The notes beneath the pieces are model-generated. The model did no database searches. It saw nothing but the letters and a program-made list of their open reading frames with translations, and had not been told where the DNA came from. A stretch of DNA of 33,270 nt from an uncultured Ruminococcus sp. (GTDB lineage: Bacteria; Bacillota; Clostridia; Oscillospirales; Acutalibacteraceae). Below, piece by piece: positions 1 to 7,351 of the stretch (its first letter is position 1; the number at the start of each line of letters is the position of its first letter). Made by a program: the position numbers and the translations under genes. The stretch is from assembly GCA_902762615.1 (NCBI GenBank), contig CACWOX010000026.1:1-33270 (forward strand). The letters are read 5' to 3'.

Positions 1-74
1 AAAAACTTGGGCTTATTGACACTTCTCCCACTCCTAAACGTAAGCCCGGCAGACCTCCTAAAAATTGTGTATAG
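1..74 (+). CDS. C-terminal end of an unidentified protein (partial, enters from the left edge)
   Basis: Reading frame 3 is open from the window edge to a TAG at 72-74 and encodes 23 residues ending in TPKRKPGRPPKNCV. The basic KRKPGRPPK stretch resembles an AT-hook, a tail seen on some transposases and DNA-binding proteins. No start or domain is visible because the gene lies mostly outside the window. Given the insertion sequence 430 bases downstream, a remnant or neighbour mobile-element gene is possible, but this is inference. Only the open frame and its composition support it. Confidence 0.4.
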   Translation, partial: KLGLIDTSPTPKRKPGRPPKNCV

Positions 75-498
75 TCTTATCTTTTGGGATAGTAGTATTA
101 GATTATTTCAAATGATAATCACAGCCTGATAAAAAATTATCATCTCCTTTTGTTCTGCATAAGCCGCTTCCCGAAAAGCCTTCATAAAAATGAAGGTTAG
201 TGAGGTTTTTTGGTAATATAGGGTAATTGGGTATAATTGTAAAAAGATTGTGTAAGAAGATTAATCCTTGACGGACTGATGAACGGGAATGACTTATGTC
301 TGTTAGGGCTAAACAATGAACAATAACAACAGTCCAAATGCAATACATAGGATAAATACATAATCTCCACTGGGTAAGCATTGCCGCAGACAAACCATTG
401 GGGAAAATTAATTTATGGCGGCATTGCCTGTGAAGCGATCTGTTTTTATTCCTCTTCCCTTTTGCACGGTCGGAACGTGCAAGGGCAGATGTTCAATT
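75..498. other. Intergenic stretch left of the insertion sequence, no convincing gene
   Basis: This AT-rich stretch has no open frame with a ribosome binding site and family-like sequence. Two hairpins are visible. CCTTCAT (179-185) pairs with ATGAAGG (190-196) around AAAA, followed some bases later by a T run near 206-211. CCCTT..GCACG (457-468) pairs with CGTGCAAGGG (476-485) just before the left end of the insertion sequence. The second hairpin may be part of the insertion target or an old terminator. Confidence 0.4.
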
Positions 499-2119
499 GC
501 CAACTGTCAATTCAGCCCGTGCAAAAACCTTTAAAACATGCTATAATATAGGTAACACAGCAAACGGAGTGATGACAGATGAAACACATCGAAGGAATCA
601 GCAGAGATCAGATAATGATGACTGATTTGGAGAGTCTGATACCGGCAAACAGCGAGTGCCGCGTCATAGATATTTTTTGTGACAAGCTGGATATGGTTAA
701 GCTGGGATTTATGCACGCTGAAACAAAGGACGAAGGTCGTCCTCCGTATGATCCTACGCCCTTGCTCAAGCTATATCTGTACGGATTGCTCAACCGCATT
801 TGTTCCTCGGGCAAGCTTTCGCTGGAAACAACGCGAAACATTGAAGTGATTTGGCTGATTAACGGAATGCGTCCCAGCAAGCGCACACTTTGCTACTTTA
901 AGGAAAACAACAAGGAACAGCTGCGCAAGGTTTTTGTTGAGTTCAATCAATTCTATAAGAAAATTGGTTTGTTTGGCAAGCAAACCGTTGCGTTGGACAG
1001 CGTCAAGGTCAAGGCAAACAACTCAAAAAAGAGAAATCACAACCAAAAGACCATAGATAGAACTCTCAAGAAGACGCAGGAGAGAATAGACGAATATCTC
1101 GATGCGTTAGATGAAGCCGATAAGAATGACGGCTTCAACGAGGAACGTGAGCTGACGAGCGACCAAATCAAGGAAATAATCGAGAAGCTGAGTGCGAAAA
1201 AGGAAAAGTTCGAAAATCTCCACAACGAACTCAAAAAATGTGGAGAAACGCAGATTTCCGAAACCGATCCCGACGCTCGCTGTATGAAGCAGGGAAGCGG
1301 AAAAGGAATGGACGTCAGCTACAATACGCAAGTCGTGGCGGAAGCCGAGTCGAAAATGATCGTTGATTACAAAACAACCAACAACGGTTCGGACAAAGGG
1401 CAGCTCACAGAAATGGGTAAAACCGCCAAGGAATTTCTTGAAGCAGATAAGCTCACTATGCTCGCCGACACCGGTTATCACGATGGAAAAGATATGCTCG
1501 AAGCCGAGAAAAACGGCGTCACCTGCCTCGTCCCCAAGGGAAAAGACGGAAATCAGAAAGCCGAGGAAGGCTACAAGAGAAAAGATTTCACATATGATGT
1601 GGAAAAAGATGAATACACCTGTCCCGAAGGTCACACGCTGAAGCATATGCGCGACCAGACGGATTCAAACGGCGACACATCATTTGTATATGCAAACTAT
1701 TCCGCTTGCTCGAACTGTCCTAACAGAGAAAAGTGTACCAAAGGAAAACACCGCGAAATTGCGCGAAAGAGTTTTCAAACTGCGGTTGACGAACTCGATA
1801 AGCGTTTCATCAAACGAAAAGGCGAATACAAAAAGCGGCAGGAAATCATAGAGCACCAATTCGGCACAATCAAATGGGTCTGGGGCTTCGACCGCTACTA
1901 TACAAAGGGCATTGAATTTGCAGCCGCAGAGAATGCCCTCAGGTTCACTGCGTACAATTTGCGGAGAGCAATCAATATGATGGGCGTAGAAGGGTTGTGA
2001 TAGAGGCCATAAAAGCCTGCCTTTCGGCTGCTTCACGCCAAATCTACACTGTCATTTTAAAGTTGTTCATCTTAGCGTACGCAAAATAAGTTTTTGCACA
2101 GTCTGAATTGTCATTTTGC
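499..2119 (+). mobile_element. IS1182-like insertion sequence with terminal inverted repeats
   Basis: A single transposase gene is enclosed by imperfect inverted repeats. The left repeat spans 499-532 (core CAATTCAG then GTGCAAAAAC at 508-528). The right repeat spans 2086-2119 in reverse complement (CAATTCAG, GTGCAAAAAC at 2090-2110). About 27 of 34 positions match, and the best-matching part is 505-532 against 2086-2113, so the outer boundary could be 505/2113. No clear target duplication flanks either end. A likely -10 (TATAAT, 542-547) sits inside the left end. The size of about 1.6 kb and the single ORF fit the IS1182 family. Confidence 0.8.
579..2000 (+). CDS. IS1182 family transposase
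   Basis: This 473-residue DDE transposase catalyses movement of the surrounding insertion sequence. An N-terminal DUF772-like region (about 15-110, with PPYDPTPLLKLYLYG) is followed by the catalytic domain. The likely acidic triad is D140 (VALDSVKVKAN), D297 (LADTGYHDG) and E425 (EIIEHQFGTIK). A charged, probably coiled-coil insert lies at about 160-220, and a cysteine cluster (CPEGH, CSNCPNREKC) at 348-386 is typical of the family. GGAG at 566-569 precedes the ATG by 9 bases. The frame is uninterrupted, so the enzyme may be active. The family call is firm; activity is inferred. Confidence 0.92.
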   Translation: MKHIEGISRDQIMMTDLESLIPANSECRVIDIFCDKLDMVKLGFMHAETKDEGRPPYDPTPLLKLYLYGLLNRICSSGKLSLETTRNIEVIWLINGMRPSKRTLCYFKENNKEQLRKVFVEFNQFYKKIGLFGKQTVALDSVKVKANNSKKRNHNQKTIDRTLKKTQERIDEYLDALDEADKNDGFNEERELTSDQIKEIIEKLSAKKEKFENLHNELKKCGETQISETDPDARCMKQGSGKGMDVSYNTQVVAEAESKMIVDYKTTNNGSDKGQLTEMGKTAKEFLEADKLTMLADTGYHDGKDMLEAEKNGVTCLVPKGKDGNQKAEEGYKRKDFTYDVEKDEYTCPEGHTLKHMRDQTDSNGDTSFVYANYSACSNCPNREKCTKGKHREIARKSFQTAVDELDKRFIKRKGEYKKRQEIIEHQFGTIKWVWGFDRYYTKGIEFAAAENALRFTAYNLRRAINMMGVEGL

Positions 2120-2326
2120 CTTTCACTAATATAACGTTTCAAAAGCCAAGAAAGTAACGCTTTTTTTGAAAAAATTTTTTGCTGTTTTTGTTTTTAGCCA
2201 TTTTCACAAATACGAGCATAATAATTGTGCAAATAATGACAAATCTCTTTTCTGCTTTTGTTTAATGAAAATATACAAACATACAAGCATTTAAAACAGC
2301 CACAGAATAATTAAAAAAATACAAAA

Positions 2327-2377
2327 GCCGTGCAGAGCGTTTCCCGAAACTGAGAATTACCCTGCACGGCGTTTTTT
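2327..2377. terminator. Bidirectional intrinsic terminator after the tex operon
   Basis: GCCGTGCAG (2327-2335) pairs perfectly with CTGCACGGC (2362-2370). On the plus side the stem is followed by T6 (2372-2377). On the minus side it is followed by TTTTGTATTTTTTT (2312-2326). It lies directly after the stop of the DUF1292 gene at 2405, so its main role is probably to end the minus-strand tex operon. It may also block read-through from the insertion sequence. Confidence 0.85.
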
Positions 2378-2404
2378 ATTATTAAACGGAAGAAGTAAAA
2401 TTCA

Positions 2405-2761
2405 TTACTCGCCGCAGTGACCGCAGCCGCAGCCGTCTTCGTGGACATGACCTTCCTCAAATTCCTTGCGCATATTCTCCATAAATACGTTGAAAACGGC
2501 GTCAAGCACTTCCTCGTCGTCTGTGCCCTCAAATTCAAGCGAATCGTCCTCGTGGTGTATCATTTTAAGAATAACCACCTCGGTGTCCTCGCTGTCATCT
2601 TCCTCGGACTCGTCCGCCGGGAAAAACACCGCGTAGTCCTCGCCGTTGTAGGGAATAACGTCCAGCAGGTCAAAGGGATAATCATTGCCTTCCTCGTCTG
2701 TCAGGTAAATGTGGTCGTCCTCTTCTTCTGTCTCGGGTGTGATGTTCTCGTCTTTGATCAT
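2405..2761 (-). CDS. DUF1292 family protein with a Cys/His-rich tail
   Basis: The product is 118 residues, very acidic, and fits the DUF1292 family of small Firmicutes proteins: DHIYLTDEEGNDYPFDLLDVIPYNGEDYAVFFP, then EVVILKM and a C-terminal helix DEEVLDAVFNVFMENMR. The molecular function of this family is not known. The last 14 residues, HVHEDGCGCGHCGE, hold three Cys and two His and could bind a metal. AGGA lies 9 bases upstream of the ATG. The gene starts 39 bases after the lipoprotein gene and ends at a strong terminator, so it is probably the last gene of the tex transcript. Confidence 0.85.
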   Translation of the reverse strand: MIKDENITPETEEEDDHIYLTDEEGNDYPFDLLDVIPYNGEDYAVFFPADESEEDDSEDTEVVILKMIHHEDDSLEFEGTDDEEVLDAVFNVFMENMRKEFEEGHVHEDGCGCGHCGE

Positions 2762-2800
2762 AGTGCATTTTCCTTTCGTGCAATAAGCAATAATTATAAA

Positions 2801-3790
2801 TTAATTTTTCTTTATATTACAGATCGACGCAGCCGATTCCGTAAATGTGTATTTTTTGTCGCCCGACTCAATCACGCCGGAATTCTCCTGATACGACGAC
2901 TGCTCCTGTATCATGCGATTGTCCAGAGCAATCACCAGCGAACCGCTCAGCGGCTCCCGTTTCTTATAGGTGTATTTCATTCCGTCGCTTGTGTACGGCT
3001 CGGGAAGGTCGAGCTTCTTCCCTTTGATATTGACGTACACGCTGCCGTCCTTGATGCTGCTCACTGTGTAGGTGTTTGTCAATCCCACCTGATCAAGGCT
3101 CCATGAGCTGCCCTGCGATATGCTGCCGCTCATTTTGTAAAACAGATCGGCAGCGACCTCCTTCATGTTGTCATTAGTCACGATGTCGGAGGTGTAGGGA
3201 TATTTCTTGTGTATTGCGTCAATGCCCTTGACCGTGAGCTTGTAGTCCTTGGAGATATTCACCGTGAAGCTCTGCCCGATGAGATCGTAATACACCGCAT
3301 TGTCCTCATTCCTGCCGGATTTGTCATTGGTATCGGCAGTTATCGCGCCGTCTGTGTCCTCATATCCCGTGCGTATCCGCTTGAAGGTGTAAACCGCCGT
3401 CATACTGCCGTCTTTTTTGACCGTCAGCTTGATTGCGTAGGTATAAGTCTGCGTCATACGTGTGAAGGACACAACCGATTTGCCACTGTAAAAAAACTGC
3501 TCGTTGACCGATGAGGATTCCATCGTGTAACTGCCGGATTTGAACGGGGGCGTTGTGTATTTTTTCGCTTTAGCGGTAGCAGAAGCGGCTGTTTCTTCGT
3601 CACTTTCGGGCTGAGAGGATTCTTGCTCCTCTGTCTGAGAGGAAAGTGCTTGGGAAGAAACATCACTGGAGGAATACTTGCCGTCCAGTCGCCCCGGCAT
3701 TTTCTTCTGACAGGCTGTCATGCCGCAAAGCATGGCGGCAATAACTGTAATGGATATGAATTGTTTACGAAATCCCCATAAGCGCTTCAT
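2801..3790 (-). CDS. Putative lipoprotein of unknown function
   Basis: The product is 329 residues. The N-terminus MKRLWGFRKQF is followed by a hydrophobic segment and a lipobox ending at Cys27 (CGMTAC), so it is probably a lipid-anchored surface protein. A Ser/Glu/Gln-rich linker (about 38-85) precedes a soluble, beta-rich domain with no family I recognise. The ATG chosen at 3790 overlaps the tex stop as ATGA, with AAGGAG in the end of tex, so translation is probably coupled to tex. A longer frame running back into tex (to 3859) lacks a signal peptide at its start and is less likely. Confidence 0.75.
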   Translation of the reverse strand: MKRLWGFRKQFISITVIAAMLCGMTACQKKMPGRLDGKYSSSDVSSQALSSQTEEQESSQPESDEETAASATAKAKKYTTPPFKSGSYTMESSSVNEQFFYSGKSVVSFTRMTQTYTYAIKLTVKKDGSMTAVYTFKRIRTGYEDTDGAITADTNDKSGRNEDNAVYYDLIGQSFTVNISKDYKLTVKGIDAIHKKYPYTSDIVTNDNMKEVAADLFYKMSGSISQGSSWSLDQVGLTNTYTVSSIKDGSVYVNIKGKKLDLPEPYTSDGMKYTYKKREPLSGSLVIALDNRMIQEQSSYQENSGVIESGDKKYTFTESAASICNIKKN

Positions 3791-5958
3791 TGCTTCTTGG
3801 GTTCTCCTTTCATGGTAAGACCGATGCGTCCCTTGGCTTCGTCGATGGAGAGCACCCACACCTTCACGATATCGCCCACCTTGAGCACCTCGGAGGGGTG
3901 CTTGATGCGGCGGTTGGCGATCTGTGAGATATGAACCAGTCCGTCCTGATGCACGCCGATGTCCACAAACGCGCCGAAGTCAATGACGTTGCGCACGGTA
4001 CCCTGCATTTCCATACCGACTTTGAGGTCTTTGATGTCCATGACGTCGGTGCGCAGCATGGGCTTGGGAAGCTCGTCGCGCGGGTCGCGCCCCGGGCGCA
4101 TCAGCTCATTGATGATGTCGGTGAGAGTCGGCACACCGATGCCCAGCTGCCCGGCGGTCTTGTCGTAGCCCATACGTGCGACAGTCTCCTTGAGCTTGCC
4201 GAGCGAACCGTTCTTGATGTCGGCAGGTTGGAAGCCGCAGAGCTTCAGCAGTGCTTCGGCAGCCGCGTAGCTTTCGGGGTGAACCGCCGTGCCGTCAAGG
4301 GGATTGGCGCTCTCGCTCACCCGCATGAAGCCGGCGCACTGCTCGAATGCCTTGGGTCCGAGCTTTGCCACCTTCAACAGCTCTTTGCGGCTCTTAAATT
4401 CGCCGTTTGCCTCGCGGTAGGCGACGATATTCTTTGACACGGCGGAGGAAATTCCCACCACCTTGCTCAGAAGTGCGGGTGAAGCGGTGTTCAGATCGAC
4501 GCCGACGGAATTCACGCAGTCCTCCACAACGCCGTCAAGCGCTTCGGAGAGCCGCTTCTGCGGCATGTCGTGCTGATACTGCCCCACGCCGATTGCTTTG
4601 GGGTCGATCTTTACAAGCTCCGCCAGCGGATCCTGCAAGCGGCGCGCAATGGATATTGCCGAGCGGACGTTTACGTCGTAGTCGGGGAATTCCTCGGCTG
4701 CCAGCTTGCTTGCGGAATAGACCGACGCGCCCGCTTCGCTCACCACCATGTAGGCGACGTTCAGCTTCTGCTCCCTGATAAGCTCGGCGGCAAATATCTC
4801 GGTTTCCTTGCCGGCTGTGCCGTTGCCGATGGCGATGATCTCCACACCGTAGGCTTTGATGAATTTGGTGACGGTTTTCTTGGCTTCCTCAATCTTGGCG
4901 GGGGAATGCATGGGGCGCACGGGGTAAATGACCGTGGTGTTGAGCAGTCTGCCTGTTGCGTCCACCACGGCGACCTTACATCCCATGCGGTAGCCCGGGT
5001 CAAGTCCCATCGCCACCTTGCCCTTGACGGGCGGCTGCATGAGCAGCTGGTGCAGGTTCTCGGAAAACACCTTGATGGCGTTTTCCACCGCCGCGTCGGT
5101 CAGCTCGCCGCGCAGCTCGTTCTGTATGGAGGGGAAGATCAGTCGGTCGTAAGCGTCCTCGGCGGCTGTGCGCACAGCATCGGTGCAAGGGAGATCGCCC
5201 CTTTTGAGCACCGCCTTGGCGATGATATCAACGCCCCGCGAGCGGTCAAAGTCGATGGAGACCTTGAGGAATTTTTCTCTCTCGCCGCGGTCGAGCGCCA
5301 GAATCTTATATCCGGCAGCCTTCTTCATCGGCTCGGTGTAATCGTAGTAATTTTCATAAACCGACTGCGCTTCGGGGTCGGCGGCTTTGGAAACGATATT
5401 GCCGTGCTCGAATGCCACAGTGCGCAGGCGCTTGCGGATTTCGGCGTTGTCGGAAATATCCTCCGCGATGATGTCCAGTGCGCCTTGCAGCGCTTCTTCG
5501 GGGGTACCCACCTCCTTCTCGGGGTTTATGTATCCCTGCGCCATGTCGATGGGATATTCGCGTGTATCCTGCGCGAAGATGGCGGCGGCAAGCGGCTCCA
5601 AACCCTTTTCACGGGCGACAGACGCGCGTGTCTTGCGCTTGGGCTTGTAGGGGCGGTAGATGTCCTCGATTTCGGTAAGAGTCGCGGCTTTGTCGAGCGC
5701 GGCGGTGATCTCATCGGTGAGCTTGCCGAGATTTTCGATGGAGGCAAGCACCTCATTGCGGCGTTTGTCGAGATTTTGCAGATATTGATAGCGCTCGGAA
5801 ATCTCGCGGAGCTTCTGGTCGTCCATGGAGCCGTGCATTTCCTTGCGGTAGCGTGCGATAAAGGGGATTGTGTTGCCGTCGTCGATCAGCTTGAGAATAT
5901 TCTCGCTGTATTCGAGCTTGATGCCGAATTCGGCGGCAAGTGCCTGTGCGAAATTCAT
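3787..5958 (-). CDS. tex: Tex family RNA-binding transcription accessory protein
   Basis: At 723 residues this matches full-length Tex (B. subtilis YdcI-like), a cytoplasmic nucleic-acid-binding protein linked to transcription. The order is: helical Tex N-terminal region (1-~190); YqgF/RuvC-like fold beginning near VAMGLDPGYRMGCKVAVVD (~315-450); helix-hairpin-helix repeats (LNTASPALLSKVVGIS and ELLKVAKLGPKAFEQCAGF, ~490-560); and a C-terminal S1 domain (GTVRNVIDFGAFVDIG to GRIGLTMKGE, ~650-718). AAGGAAG lies about 12 bases before the ATG. The stop overlaps the start of the downstream lipoprotein gene. Its role in this organism is inferred from the family. Confidence 0.96.
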   Translation of the reverse strand: MNFAQALAAEFGIKLEYSENILKLIDDGNTIPFIARYRKEMHGSMDDQKLREISERYQYLQNLDKRRNEVLASIENLGKLTDEITAALDKAATLTEIEDIYRPYKPKRKTRASVAREKGLEPLAAAIFAQDTREYPIDMAQGYINPEKEVGTPEEALQGALDIIAEDISDNAEIRKRLRTVAFEHGNIVSKAADPEAQSVYENYYDYTEPMKKAAGYKILALDRGEREKFLKVSIDFDRSRGVDIIAKAVLKRGDLPCTDAVRTAAEDAYDRLIFPSIQNELRGELTDAAVENAIKVFSENLHQLLMQPPVKGKVAMGLDPGYRMGCKVAVVDATGRLLNTTVIYPVRPMHSPAKIEEAKKTVTKFIKAYGVEIIAIGNGTAGKETEIFAAELIREQKLNVAYMVVSEAGASVYSASKLAAEEFPDYDVNVRSAISIARRLQDPLAELVKIDPKAIGVGQYQHDMPQKRLSEALDGVVEDCVNSVGVDLNTASPALLSKVVGISSAVSKNIVAYREANGEFKSRKELLKVAKLGPKAFEQCAGFMRVSESANPLDGTAVHPESYAAAEALLKLCGFQPADIKNGSLGKLKETVARMGYDKTAGQLGIGVPTLTDIINELMRPGRDPRDELPKPMLRTDVMDIKDLKVGMEMQGTVRNVIDFGAFVDIGVHQDGLVHISQIANRRIKHPSEVLKVGDIVKVWVLSIDEAKGRIGLTMKGEPKKQ

Positions 5959-5999
5959 TATTTTACCGTCTTCCTTTGCGTTGTGTTTTTTAAAAGGTT

Positions 6000-6005
6000 A
6001 TTATA
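6000..6005 (-). promoter_or_regulatory. Probable -10 element for the tex operon
   Basis: On the minus strand TATAAT lies 42 bases before the tex ATG in a very AT-rich stretch. No good -35 is seen at 16-18 bases upstream, so only the -10 is proposed. The DUF1624 gene upstream ends at 6070 without an obvious terminator, so read-through into tex is also possible. Confidence 0.45.
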
Positions 6006-6069
6006 ACATATATTTTTTTCAGAATTATGAACCACAGTTTAATTTGTAAACAGATGTAATCCATGAGGG

Positions 6070-6861
6070 CTACCTTCCTGTTTTCATCAGAAAATCAACC
6101 GCATACACCAGCGCCAGAATAATCGGCTGATGGAGGATATAGATGATCAGGGTGTGCCGACCGATGAAGCTCAGCCACGGCAGGGGGTTGGCATAGCAGA
6201 AGGAGGGCAGACGGTCGCGGTGCTTGACGATAAGACCGCCGATATAGGCGCCGCCGAAATACAGGAAGAACCACGGCAGCAGCGGAACGTAATCCACCGA
6301 CGCAAAGCCTGCCTTGATGAAGCCGAAGGGATAGAGCAGATTGTTTTGCAGCAGCTCGGCGGGCAGTTCCCATTCAAACAGACCCTTGATGCCGACAAAT
6401 CCCTTGCTGATCTCATAGGTGAGGGTGAATATTACCACACAGAGAGCTATCATCGGTATGGCGGGAAGTTTTTTAAAGAAATCTTCAAACGCGCCGTAAA
6501 ACACCATGCTCAGACCCATCAGATGAAGGATCCCGAAATAGATCGCCTCTCCGGGAAAGACAAATGCCGTCACAAGCGTAAAGACTACGGAAATGGCGAG
6601 CAGCCTTCCGCCGCGCTTTAAATTGCTCCGGCTGAACGCGCTGGACACGCCCGCAAGCAGTATGAAGGAAGCCGTGTCGAACACAATAAAATTGTCGTTG
6701 GCGTAATAGGCAGCCTTTCCCCATTCGGTAGGCACGACAAACGCCATATCAAAAAGGAAGTGATAGATGGTCATGTAAATCAGCGCAAGACCTCTGAAAT
6801 TGTCGATAAAGACGATTCTGCGCCTTTCAGAAATGCTGTTAGATTCTGCGGATAGTTCCAT
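6070..6861 (-). CDS. DUF1624 / HGSNAT-like multipass membrane protein
   Basis: This 263-residue membrane protein starts with a short cytoplasmic segment and the family-typical FIDNFRGLALIYMTIYHFLFDM (18-39), including D20, R23 and H34. About seven to eight further hydrophobic helices follow, among them LLPWFFLYFGGAYIGGLIV and a final helix region, HTLIIYILHQPIILALVYAV. It belongs to the heparan-alpha-glucosaminide N-acetyltransferase catalytic (DUF1624) family, whose members are thought to move acetyl or other acyl groups across membranes; the bacterial substrates are mostly unknown. AAGGAG lies about 11 bases before the ATG. It is transcribed away from nifJ and may be a single gene. Confidence 0.85.
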   Translation of the reverse strand: MELSAESNSISERRRIVFIDNFRGLALIYMTIYHFLFDMAFVVPTEWGKAAYYANDNFIVFDTASFILLAGVSSAFSRSNLKRGGRLLAISVVFTLVTAFVFPGEAIYFGILHLMGLSMVFYGAFEDFFKKLPAIPMIALCVVIFTLTYEISKGFVGIKGLFEWELPAELLQNNLLYPFGFIKAGFASVDYVPLLPWFFLYFGGAYIGGLIVKHRDRLPSFCYANPLPWLSFIGRHTLIIYILHQPIILALVYAVDFLMKTGR

Positions 6862-7127
6862 GTAACGGCATGCTCCTTTATTAAATATATCATTTTTATT
6901 TTACCATAAAAGGGTTATGTATGATCGCAGGCGTTTGTAAATATTTTAAGTATAAAATATGAGCGCTTTTTAAACGTGCCGTTGCCTTATCCGAAAATCG
7001 GTAAAAAGGCGGATGCGCCCCATCTCTGGCTGCGGAAGGAAAGGCACTTCATAGCGTGATTTTTGACAAAAAATAGGCAGGTATTTTGAATAAGGCATTA
7101 ATTTTTGAAAAATTAGATGATTTGCGC
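6862..7127. other. Divergent intergenic region between the DUF1624 gene and nifJ
   Basis: No gene is visible here. A folded element, GCCTT..CCGA/TCGG..AAGGC, lies at about 6984-7010 with an internal loop. TTGACA (7063-7068) is followed after 17 bases by TTGAAT (7086-7091), a possible second, weaker nifJ promoter upstream of the main one. On the minus side a TAAAAT-like -10 occurs in front of the DUF1624 gene, without a convincing -35. Confidence 0.4.
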
Positions 7128-7156
7128 TTTACATACGAATAAAAAAGTGTTAAAAT
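7128..7156 (+). promoter_or_regulatory. nifJ promoter
   Basis: TTTACA (7128-7133) and TAAAAT (7151-7156) are separated by 17 bases, a good sigma-A-type match. Transcription would begin near 7163, leaving a leader of about 190 nt before the nifJ start at 7352. Confidence 0.7.
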
Positions 7157-7162
7157 ATACGG

Positions 7163-7351
7163 TGATGAATTGCGATGTCCGCAAGACGTCTCAATATGGA
7201 TTTCTGCGGTGTGTGCGCTGGTAGGCGGCTCTGACCGCAGACGGCGAATTCGTTCTCCCTCTTACGAACCGAGCCGCATTGTAAACCAAGCATTAGCATC
7301 GCATCGCATTTCAAATCTTTTTAAAAAATTCCTAAGGAGGAAAATATCAAC
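7163..7351 (+). promoter_or_regulatory. Structured 5' leader of nifJ with possible alternative hairpins
   Basis: TCTGCGGT (7203-7210) can pair with ACCGCAGA (7234-7241). The same TGCGG (7205-7209) could instead pair with CCGCA (7179-7183), so the two folds exclude each other. A further stem, CGGC..TTCGT with ACGAA..GCCG, spans 7242-7276. Short frames start at ATG 7164 (18 codons) and ATG 7175 (19 codons). No known riboswitch class is recognised. The leader ends in a strong AAGGAGG (7334-7340), 11 bases before the ATG. A regulatory role is inference. Confidence 0.4.

Noticed and set aside
103-393. 96-codon minus-strand frame left of the insertion sequence
   Set aside because: No ribosome binding site, no family features; typical of chance in AT-rich spacer.
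2417-3106. 229-codon plus-strand frame across the DUF1292 and lipoprotein genes
   Set aside because: It is antisense to two genes with good starts and family or signal features.
4570-6006. 478-codon plus-strand frame opposite tex
   Set aside because: It lies fully across the real tex gene, has low-complexity composition and no family match.
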